Below are positions 1-5,272 of a DNA stretch of 9,276 bases, one piece after another; position 1 is the first letter of the stretch; every line of letters starts with the position of its first letter. The translations under genes were made by a program, and so were the position numbers. The notes beneath the pieces are model-generated. The model saw nothing but the letters and a program-made list of their open reading frames with translations. It was not told the DNA's origin and ran no database searches. The DNA comes from Lachnospiraceae bacterium (GTDB taxonomy: Bacteria > Bacillota > Clostridia > Lachnospirales > Lachnospiraceae), in NCBI GenBank assembly GCA_022790905.1, contig JAAVYC010000050.1, forward strand, positions 1 through 9,276. The letters run 5' to 3'.

Positions 1-481
1 CTTTCTCTATCTGTGCGATACGCTCCAATTCTTCCATGGTAAGAGAAGAATCCGAAACACCATTCTTAATATCCACCTCTTTACAGAGTAACTCCAAATC
101 CTGCTGTTCCTTAGAATCATCTTCGATCTCATAAAATTCTTTGATCGCCTGTTTATCCTGCTCCACACTCATCAACTCATCTGTAGCTTCACTCTTGAGA
201 TCCCGCATTTTAGAATAATGATCCCGGCGCTCCTGAACATTTTTGTCAATCGCTCTATCAACATCCCAAGCATCCTGCACCAATTTCATCGCTCTTTTCT
301 GTGCCTCTTCCCGCTTCTGTGTCACCGGATCCTGCATCAGATTCAGATCCCCCGCAAAAACAGCTCCTTTATCCTCTTTTTTTGCTTTGTCATTTTCGGA
401 TCTTTCTACCTTTTTATCCTGTCCATTGAAACGCTCCAAAATCTCTGTACTATTCTGTCCTGCCATAGATACTCTGCTCAT
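1..481 (-). CDS. Unrecognised charged helical protein, 3' end beyond the window
   Basis: An open frame of 160 codons runs without a stop from an ATG at 481 to the left edge, so the C-terminus is missing. The start was chosen because a GAGGTGA Shine-Dalgarno lies 8 nt upstream; an in-frame ATG two codons earlier overlaps that site and is less likely. The protein begins MSRVSMAGQNSTEILERF. It has no signal peptide or membrane segment and is very rich in Lys, Glu, Asp and Gln. Residues 1-45 look flexible, and residues 50-135 look like long amphipathic helices, possibly coiled coil. There is one Cys (133) and one Trp (72). I recognise no family and assign no function. It lies 77 nt downstream of sigF with no terminator between, so read-through is possible, but it also has its own sigma-28-like promoter. 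A cytoplasmic structural or motility-associated role is only a guess from that promoter. Confidence 0.85.
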   Translation of the reverse strand, partial: MSRVSMAGQNSTEILERFNGQDKKVERSENDKAKKEDKGAVFAGDLNLMQDPVTQKREEAQKRAMKLVQDAWDVDRAIDKNVQERRDHYSKMRDLKSEATDELMSVEQDKQAIKEFYEIEDDSKEQQDLELLCKEVDIKNGVSDSSLTMEELERIAQIEK

Positions 482-533
482 ATTCATCACCTCATGTTTT
501 TATCTGTCAAAGATTTCTAATCATTTACTTATG

Positions 534-561
534 TTATCGGTTTTTGTCCAGTTTTTCTTTA
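534..561 (-). promoter_or_regulatory. Candidate sigma-D/sigma-28 (motility-type) promoter for the leftmost gene
   Basis: On the minus strand TAAA (561-558) is followed after 16 nt by ACCGATAA (541-534). The sigma-D/FliA consensus is TAAA, about 15 nt, then GCCGATAA or GCCGATAT, so seven of eight -10 positions match and the spacing is within the usual range. The -35 element overlaps the sigF stop codon. Transcription would start near 527, leaving a leader of about 45 nt before the ATG at 481. The match is seen directly; its use is inferred. Confidence 0.55.
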
Positions 562-1335
562 GATTTTTCTCTCATCTCTCATCACTTTCTTGCGAAGTTC
601 TAACAAAATCTTTTTTTCCATACGCGATACCTGCACTTGACTGACTCCTAACTCTTTCGCCGCCTGTGTCTGGGTCTTATCCTGGAAATAACGCAAGAGT
701 AAAAGTTTTCTCTGCTTTTCCTCTAGCTCTTCAAGTAACTGTTCTACCAATATCTTGTTGATCAGAAATTCTTTTTCATAATCGCCTCCTTCCGTCTGGA
801 TACTTCCCGCGGGAACTGCTCCTCCCTTTGCCGAAATCTGCTCCTCTAAAGAAATTTCATTCCCATCCTTTTCATAAATGCTCTGAGAAAGCGATGTCAC
901 CTCTCTATTCGCCTCCGTTGCTGTGATAATCTCGTCGATCCTGAGCCCTGTCTCCCCTGCAATTTCCTCGATCGTAGCATCTCTCCCTTTTTCCTGTTCA
1001 ATCCTTTCTCTGGCCTTTGCAATGTGATATCCCTGCTCTTTTAATCCCCTAGAAACCTTCATCATAGAATTATCTCTGAAAAAACGTTTTAATTCCCCGG
1101 TAATCAGCGGAACTGCATAAGTGGAAAAAGCGACTCCGAAAGCCGTGTCAAAACGGTCAATCGCCTTCATCAAACCGATCATTCCAATCTGACAGAGCTC
1201 CTCCTTGTCATGCCCTCGGTATTCAAACCGTTTCACTACCGCATAGACAAGCGGACGATTTTCTAAGATCAGCTCTTCCCTGGCCTTTTCATCTCCCGTA
1301 TGTGCCTTGGCAAGCCTTTCCTCAAAATCATTCAT
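559..1335 (-). CDS. sigF: RNA polymerase sporulation sigma factor sigma-F (SpoIIAC)
   Basis: This is the first compartment-specific sigma factor of sporulation, active in the forespore after asymmetric division. The 258 residues have the sigma-70 layout: region 2 at about 20-100, with the core-binding and -10 recognition stretch around FSTYAVPLITGELKRFFRD (70-88) and KVSRGLKE (93-100); region 3 at about 100-165; and region 4 at about 190-250, with a helix-turn-helix around TQTQAAKELGVSQVQVSRME (221-240). The linker at about 168-186 (Gly, Ala and Ser rich) looks longer than in Bacillus sigma-F. Length fits the family. The start overlaps the spoIIAB stop by 8 nt (ATGAATGA). The Shine-Dalgarno just upstream is weak, so translation is probably coupled to spoIIAB, which would help keep sigma factor below its inhibitor. 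Position third in a spoIIAA-spoIIAB-sigF operon distinguishes it from sigma-G, which it otherwise resembles. Confidence 0.96.
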   Translation of the reverse strand: MNDFEERLAKAHTGDEKAREELILENRPLVYAVVKRFEYRGHDKEELCQIGMIGLMKAIDRFDTAFGVAFSTYAVPLITGELKRFFRDNSMMKVSRGLKEQGYHIAKARERIEQEKGRDATIEEIAGETGLRIDEIITATEANREVTSLSQSIYEKDGNEISLEEQISAKGGAVPAGSIQTEGGDYEKEFLINKILVEQLLEELEEKQRKLLLLRYFQDKTQTQAAKELGVSQVQVSRMEKKILLELRKKVMRDERKI

Positions 1336-1759
1336 CTTTTACCGTCCCTATCTCCTTTTCTAAGATCACCCTTGTCCCAAATTGCAACTCTGATTCCACT
1401 TTTACCACATCCATAAACGCTTCCATAAATGCAAACCCCATTCCGGAACGCTCTTCCTGCGGTTTTGTGGTATAAAACGGCTTTTTCGCCTGCTCAATAT
1501 CGAAAATTCCTTTTCCCATATCTTTTACTTCAATATGTAAAATCCGGTCTAGCAAAACGCAGTGCAATTCCACCAATCCATCCCGTTCCTCATATCCGTG
1601 AATGATTGCATTCGTCACTGCCTCAGAGACGGAAGTACGAATATCTTCTATCTCTTCCATCGTTGGATTCAACTCTGCCACAAAAGCCGCGACTGCAACT
1701 CTTGCTAACCCCTCATTGACCGAATCCGCCGAAAATGTCATATGCATCTCTTTTCTCAT
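1328..1759 (-). CDS. spoIIAB: Anti-sigma-F factor and SpoIIAA kinase SpoIIAB
   Basis: This GHKL-family serine kinase binds sigma-F and keeps it inactive, and it phosphorylates SpoIIAA. The 143 residues match the family length and closely follow Bacillus SpoIIAB. Visible landmarks are the N box SEAVTNAIIHGYEE (45-58) with catalytic Glu46 and Mg-binding Asn50, the G1 motif DMGKG (80-84), the ATP-lid region KPFYTTKPQEERSGMGF (93-109), and Arg20, which corresponds to the sigma-F-contacting arginine known in the Bacillus/Geobacillus protein. The ATG overlaps the spoIIAA stop as ATGA and has a GGAGAGGA Shine-Dalgarno 4-7 nt upstream. Its own stop overlaps the sigF start. All residues needed for nucleotide binding and kinase activity appear intact. 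Confidence 0.97.
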   Translation of the reverse strand: MRKEMHMTFSADSVNEGLARVAVAAFVAELNPTMEEIEDIRTSVSEAVTNAIIHGYEERDGLVELHCVLLDRILHIEVKDMGKGIFDIEQAKKPFYTTKPQEERSGMGFAFMEAFMDVVKVESELQFGTRVILEKEIGTVKDE

Positions 1760-2085
1760 TCTTCCTCTCCGCCTTCCTCAATTTTTATCATCTTATGAAG
1801 TCCCGACAGCAAAAAAATTTTCTGAATTCGTTTATTCATGTGCTCTGCCTGCACTTTGCCACCTGTAAACTCCATATTTTTACAGCGTCCTATCATCATC
1901 CCTATTCCCGAACTGTCCATAAACTCTGTATTCTGAAAATCGAAAATCAGATTTTTTACCGAATAGGTTCTAAGAAGCATGTCTGTCTGTTCCCGTAAAT
2001 CCAAAGAACTGTGGTGATCCAATTCTTTTGGGACCATAATTCTAAGCCCATTGTCCTTTAACTCATATTGAAAAATCATAAACAA
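1756..2085 (-). CDS. spoIIAA: Anti-sigma-F factor antagonist SpoIIAA (STAS domain)
   Basis: This is the anti-anti-sigma factor. In its unphosphorylated form it binds SpoIIAB and releases sigma-F; SpoIIAB phosphorylates it and the SpoIIE phosphatase (not in this window) reactivates it. The protein is a single STAS domain of 109 residues with ELDHH at 21-25 and the phosphorylation motif FMDSSGIG (55-62), where Ser58 is the expected phospho-acceptor. I prefer the TTG at 2085 as start: GAGG (2095-2092) is 6 nt upstream of it but 12 nt upstream of the ATG at 2079, and starting at TTG puts both ELDHH and the target serine at the same numbers as in Bacillus subtilis SpoIIAA. Starting at 2079 would drop two residues. 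It is the first gene of the spoIIA operon. The C-terminus is short and acidic (EEGGEEE). Confidence 0.95.
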   Translation of the reverse strand: MFMIFQYELKDNGLRIMVPKELDHHSSLDLREQTDMLLRTYSVKNLIFDFQNTEFMDSSGIGMMIGRCKNMEFTGGKVQAEHMNKRIQKIFLLSGLHKMIKIEEGGEEE

Positions 2086-2131
2086 TCTTTTCCTCTCTGC
2101 GGAAATCCTCGCTTTTCGTTGAGGAGCCCGC

Positions 2132-2162
2132 GTATTCTACCTAGAAGAATCTTTTATCATAC
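2132..2162 (-). promoter_or_regulatory. Candidate sigma-H promoter of the spoIIA operon
   Basis: On the minus strand GTATGATAA (2162-2154) is followed after 13 nt by GTAGAATAC (2140-2132). The sigma-H consensus is RNAGGAWWW, 11-12 nt, RNNGAATWW, so each element has one mismatch and the spacer is one nt long. The start point would be near 2125, about 40 nt before the spoIIAA start. In Bacillus spoIIA is known to be sigma-H dependent, which supports the call. The -35 element abuts the upstream terminator. Confidence 0.45.
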
Positions 2163-2196
2163 AAAAAGACACCAGAACTTTTCTGATGTCTTTTGT
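2161..2196 (-). terminator. Intrinsic terminator after the TPR gene, ending the folC unit
   Basis: The arms at 2181-2194 and 2164-2177 pair over 14 bp with one G-U wobble around a 3-nt loop (AAG on the minus strand). One further bulged extension reaches 2161 and 2196. On the minus strand the core stem is followed by five T. It begins about 6 nt after the stop codon of the TPR membrane protein and separates the folC unit from spoIIA. Because the stem is flanked by T on both strands, it could also stop plus-strand transcription. Confidence 0.85.
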
Positions 2197-2201
2197 AATC
2201 T

Positions 2202-3671
2202 CTATTCATTTTGCATATCGTTCCCATTATCTCCACCTTGGTTCGGATCATTGGTGCGACCATCCGCCGTACCGCTATCGCCGTTTTCATCCTCCTCATC
2301 TTCCGATGCTGGACCATATTCATTCAGATATCGCTGTGCTGTAGCTGCACGCTCTGTATTTGGATACAAATCTACCACTTTCTGATAATAAGTTCTGGCA
2401 TTGTCGATATCGTTATTCTTGCGATAAGACTGTGCAATATAGTACAGAGCATATCCGTCATGATAGTTCTCATCAATTTCCATAATCTTCTCAAAATCTA
2501 CAAGCGCCTCCGCATAATTCAACCGATTATAATTCTGATACGCTTTTGCGTAAAGCTCAGAGAGATATTTACTGTTGACCTCCCCATTGACCGCATCGTA
2601 CAGTGCTTTTGAATTCTCATCTAGATATTCTGCATTGACATTCGCTAACGCATCTCCTGCTTTTGTCACATCACCATCCCGATATGCTGCATAGGCTTCT
2701 AAAAGCTGCTGATACGTCGCCACTTTTCCGCCGGCACTGTCTGAACTGTCTTTTTCACTATTTAACTGTTCCTCCAAATCTTTCACTTTAGAATTCAGTG
2801 TTTTAATCTCCTGATTTTTCGTTGAAAGTGTATCATTCGCCTCCAACACCTCTTTTCTCGCATTAGACTTTGCGCTCTGTCGCACTCCCGGAACAACCAA
2901 GAAACAAGTGATCAACACACCCACCAACAAGCCAATTGCAATGTTTAAAATTGTGGAACCGGAACTGCTTTCTTTAAAAGTTGAAGTAGGGCGGATGATA
3001 ACATCATTTCCGCTCTGATAGGAAACAGATTTCTTCTCCTTTCCATTTCCGAAAGCCTGAATTTTGCTATTCAATTCTCTCAAATAGCGATGTGTTACCG
3101 TATTCCCCTCGTCAATCTCCATTGCATTTTCTAAGGCCTTTTTCGCCTGTTCTAAATTTCCCTCTTCCAGATAAAGCAAACCTAAAAGTTGATGCCCCTG
3201 TACCATTTTTGAATTCATAGAGAGCACCTTTTTCAACTGAATAACTGCTAAATCCTTACTATCCTGTCTACAATAGAGTAAAGCCTGATTATATTTTTTG
3301 ATTGTCTGATTTACAGACTCTAAACGAGCCGGATTTTCCTGAATCTCATCGAGATAATCCCCTGCTATATTATTTTCTGGCTGGAAACTTTTGCTGATCA
3401 CCCACTCCCTTAATGCAGAGACCATCTCTCCCATTTCAAAATAAATCAAACCCAGTAAATTTCTTGCAGATGTATTTTTCTTATTAAAACGCAGACTTTT
3501 TTTCAAGCTGTCGATCGCCCCAGATAGGTCCCGTACATTTGCCCGCGCCAACGCCTGATTATAACAAGAATTCGATGCCTGCACGATCTTCTTATATATC
3601 TTTACATCCACTCCGCAATTCGGACAAAATGTCTCTTTGCCAAGCGCTGCTCCACAGTGATAACATTCCAT
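2202..3671 (-). CDS. Zinc-ribbon, TPR-repeat single-pass membrane protein
   Basis: The 489 residues show a clear modular order. A zinc ribbon (Cys3, Cys6, Cys16, Cys19; CYHCG and CPNCG) is followed by cytoplasmic TPR-like repeats at about 33-100 and 125-190. A hydrophobic segment at 240-262 (STILNIAIGLLVGVLITCFL) is a single transmembrane helix. Then come a coiled coil at about 270-307, a second TPR group at about 318-450, and an acidic Asp/Glu/Gly/Asn tail. The N-terminal zinc ribbon and lack of a signal peptide suggest N-inside topology, putting TPRs on both faces of the membrane. TPRs bind other proteins, so a scaffold role is inferred; the partner and function are unknown. The ATG overlaps the stop of the 47-codon gene by one nt (TAATG) and has AAAGGA 8 nt upstream, so it is coupled to that gene and to folC. 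A strong terminator follows. Confidence 0.93.
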   Translation of the reverse strand: MECYHCGAALGKETFCPNCGVDVKIYKKIVQASNSCYNQALARANVRDLSGAIDSLKKSLRFNKKNTSARNLLGLIYFEMGEMVSALREWVISKSFQPENNIAGDYLDEIQENPARLESVNQTIKKYNQALLYCRQDSKDLAVIQLKKVLSMNSKMVQGHQLLGLLYLEEGNLEQAKKALENAMEIDEGNTVTHRYLRELNSKIQAFGNGKEKKSVSYQSGNDVIIRPTSTFKESSSGSTILNIAIGLLVGVLITCFLVVPGVRQSAKSNARKEVLEANDTLSTKNQEIKTLNSKVKDLEEQLNSEKDSSDSAGGKVATYQQLLEAYAAYRDGDVTKAGDALANVNAEYLDENSKALYDAVNGEVNSKYLSELYAKAYQNYNRLNYAEALVDFEKIMEIDENYHDGYALYYIAQSYRKNNDIDNARTYYQKVVDLYPNTERAATAQRYLNEYGPASEDEEDENGDSGTADGRTNDPNQGGDNGNDMQNE

Positions 3672-3814
3672 TACTTCATTCCTTTCATTTCTTCAAGCAT
3701 TTCTTTTAAAATATCTGTCATGTCTGTCATGTCTTGATTATAAATTGCATTTTCTGCTTCTTCTACTTCCAAACTAGGCTGGAATTTTTTTAATTCTTCT
3801 TCAAAATCAATCAT
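3671..3814 (-). CDS. Small acidic protein of 47 residues, unknown function
   Basis: A short frame runs from the ATG at 3814 to a TAA at 3671-3673. It encodes MIDFEEELKKFQPSLEVEEA and continues to residue 47, ending in EMLEEMKGMK. It is acidic and probably mostly helical. It contains no Cys and no membrane segment, and carries a tandem MTDMTD at 29-34. The case for a real gene is its context: a perfect AGGAGG Shine-Dalgarno (3828-3823) sits 8 nt before the ATG inside the folC 3' end; the ATG overlaps the folC stop by 8 nt (ATGATTGA); and its own stop overlaps the start of the TPR gene by 1 nt. It fills the whole gap between the two larger genes. I do not recognise a named family. It may act with the TPR protein or simply provide translational coupling; neither is shown. 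Confidence 0.85.
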   Translation of the reverse strand: MIDFEEELKKFQPSLEVEEAENAIYNQDMTDMTDILKEMLEEMKGMK

Positions 3815-5108
3815 TTTTCTTACCTCCTGTGATATGTAATAACTCTCCTATAAAATACAGGGATCCCACACAGAACAAAACCTGCCCTTTTTCCCTTGTC
3901 TTTACCGCTTTTAAATATGCTTCCCTACAATCCTCTATCGAAATCACTTGATACCCAAAATTTAAAAATACTTCTGCTAACTCCCCGGCAGCTATCCCAC
4001 GTTTATCTGGAACTTTTGTGACAAAAATCTCTTCCCATTCTACTCGTTCCGTCAAAAGTCTAATCGCTTTTTCGTAGTCCTTATCAGACACCATGGAAAA
4101 TAATAGCAATGGCCTTTTTGCTTCCATAAGCGCCACGGCATCCAAAAATGCAGAAATTCCCTGCACATTGTGAGCCCCATCAAAATAGATATCCTCACTC
4201 ACTTCCTGCATTCTTCCCTGCCAATCGACTCGCTTAAGTGACTCCAGAATTTGCTCTTTAGAAATTCCTGTCTCCTTTTCTATCACTCGCATCGCCTGAT
4301 AGGCAAGCGTCATATTCATCATCTGATATGGGGCCATAAAAGGAATGGAAATTTTTGTATTATCATCATAGTCACAACGAAAATAAAAATCAATACATTT
4401 TTCGCGAATTTCACTAAATTTTAAGGAATTCTGTTTTATCGCAATACACGGAGCACGGAAAAGTTTCGCTCTCTCTTCTATTACTTTTGCCACTTCTCCC
4501 ACAGAAGCATCATAGACAACAGGTACTTTTTTTTTGATAATTCCCGCTTTCTCCCAAGCAACTTCTTCCAGTGTATCCCCTAAATATTCTGTATGCTCTA
4601 ACCCAATCGAAGTAATCACAGTCAACAACGGATGATCAAAGACATTCGTACAGTCTAACCTGCCTCCGAGTCCTGTTTCCAAAATCAAATACTCCACTCC
4701 TTCTCTCGAAAAGAGAAGCATTCCCATGGCAAAGAGATATTCAAAAAACGTCGGATGAGCTAGTCCCTCTCTTTTCATGTCCTCCACAACCATTCCGATC
4801 TCATAAAATGCCTCCAAAAACTGCTCTTGGCTGCACGGCACTCCATCTACGCAAAAACGCTCCTCCATTTTCACCAAATGCGGAGAAATAAACATCCCTG
4901 TTCGTTTTCCCTCATCTACCAAGATCCGATTCATCGCGCTGCAAACGCTTCCTTTTCCGTTACTGCCTGCCACATGAATAATTTTAAAATTTTCCTCTTT
5001 TACACACAGTTTTTCTAAAATTTTCTTTGTATGTTCTAAACCATTTTTTTTCGTAAACTTAGGCAGTTCATAAAGATATGCAACTGCCTTCTCATAAGAT
5101 TTCTTCAT
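3807..5108 (-). CDS. folC: Folylpolyglutamate synthase / dihydrofolate synthase FolC
   Basis: This Mur-ligase-family enzyme uses ATP to add glutamate to folates, and in many bacteria it also joins glutamate to dihydropteroate. The 433 residues are full length. Visible motifs are the P-loop HVAGSNGKGSV (45-55, with Ser in place of the commoner Thr in GTNGKGS), FISPHLVKMEERF (73-85), ETGLGGRLD (144-152), SIGLEHTEYLGDTLEEVAWEK (167-187, with the lysine carbamylated in this family), WQGRMQ (296-301) and DGAHN (310-314) in the C-terminal ligase domain. The ATG has AAGGAA about 7 nt upstream. It heads a coupled unit with the 47-aa gene and the TPR gene. Whether it has both activities or only the polyglutamate one cannot be decided from motifs. 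Confidence 0.96.
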   Translation of the reverse strand: MKKSYEKAVAYLYELPKFTKKNGLEHTKKILEKLCVKEENFKIIHVAGSNGKGSVCSAMNRILVDEGKRTGMFISPHLVKMEERFCVDGVPCSQEQFLEAFYEIGMVVEDMKREGLAHPTFFEYLFAMGMLLFSREGVEYLILETGLGGRLDCTNVFDHPLLTVITSIGLEHTEYLGDTLEEVAWEKAGIIKKKVPVVYDASVGEVAKVIEERAKLFRAPCIAIKQNSLKFSEIREKCIDFYFRCDYDDNTKISIPFMAPYQMMNMTLAYQAMRVIEKETGISKEQILESLKRVDWQGRMQEVSEDIYFDGAHNVQGISAFLDAVALMEAKRPLLLFSMVSDKDYEKAIRLLTERVEWEEIFVTKVPDKRGIAAGELAEVFLNFGYQVISIEDCREAYLKAVKTREKGQVLFCVGSLYFIGELLHITGGKKND

Positions 5109-5132
5109 CTTTTGTTCCTTTTATTTTGTAAT

Positions 5133-5158
5133 ATGAGAAATTCCTCTGAATTTCTCAT
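5133..5158 (-). repeat. Perfect 11-bp inverted repeat in the folC leader
   Basis: ATGAGAAATTC (5133-5143) and GAATTTCTCAT (5148-5158) are exact complements around a 4-nt spacer, read on the plus strand. In RNA from the minus strand the hairpin lies about 25 nt upstream of the folC ATG, after the terminator at 5164-5197. No T run follows it, so it is not a terminator. It could be a leader structure that stabilises the mRNA or a protein-binding site. The repeat is seen; its role is unknown. Confidence 0.6.
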
Positions 5159-5163
5159 AGGAT

Positions 5164-5197
5164 AAAAAATAGAGAGTCTGCCCTACAGACTCTCTAT
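5164..5197 (-). terminator. Intrinsic terminator downstream of fapA
   Basis: The arms 5169-5180 and 5186-5197 form a perfect 12-bp stem (ATAGAGAGTCTG on one side) around a 5-nt loop. On the minus strand a run of six T (5169-5164) follows immediately. It lies about 75 nt after the fapA stop and should end transcription coming from fapA. Its promoter-proximal arm overlaps the start point predicted for the folC promoter. Confidence 0.88.
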
Positions 5198-5226
5198 ATC
5201 ATATCTTTCTTTTTTTTATTTTGCAA
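5198..5226 (-). promoter_or_regulatory. Candidate sigma-A promoter for folC
   Basis: On the minus strand TTGCAA (5226-5221) and TATGAT (5203-5198) are separated by exactly 17 nt of A-rich sequence. The -35 matches 4 of 6 and the -10 matches 5 of 6 consensus positions. The start point would fall near 5191, within the 5' arm of the fapA terminator, and give a leader of about 80 nt before folC. No other good promoter lies in the gap. Confidence 0.55.
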
Positions 5227-5272
5227 GACCTCACGGGGAAAACTTGTCGCAAGAACTGACTTTATCAGACAT

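Noticed and set aside
505..510. Perfect TTGACA -35 hexamer on the minus strand before the leftmost gene
   Set aside because: A -10 at 17 nt would read ATGAAT and overlap the start codon, placing the RNA start inside the coding region. It is not a workable sigma-A promoter for this gene.
218..644. Two plus-strand frames of 100 and 133 codons over the left gene and sigF end
   Set aside because: They run antisense to the leftmost gene and sigF, are rich in Phe, Ser, Leu and Cys as expected for the complement of charged helical coding, and lack a convincing ribosome binding site. The same applies to the other plus-strand frames in the window.
2103..2109. AGGATTT on the minus strand, a perfect sigma-H -35 core
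   Set aside because: With normal spacing the -10 would fall on the spoIIAA start and the RNA would begin inside the gene. The boxes at 2132-2162 fit better.
3713..3732. Short tandem repeat (ATGACAGAC, ATGACAGAT) as a mobile or regulatory repeat
   Set aside because: It is an in-frame duplication coding MTDMTD inside the 47-aa gene, with only two units; it is best seen as a small coding duplication.
5105..5158. 17-codon upstream frame (MRNSEEFLILQNKRNKR) ending in an ATGA overlap with the folC start
   Set aside because: No ribosome binding site precedes its ATG, which lies right after the terminator's U run, and half of it is the inverted repeat. The overlap is probably chance, though a leader peptide is not excluded.
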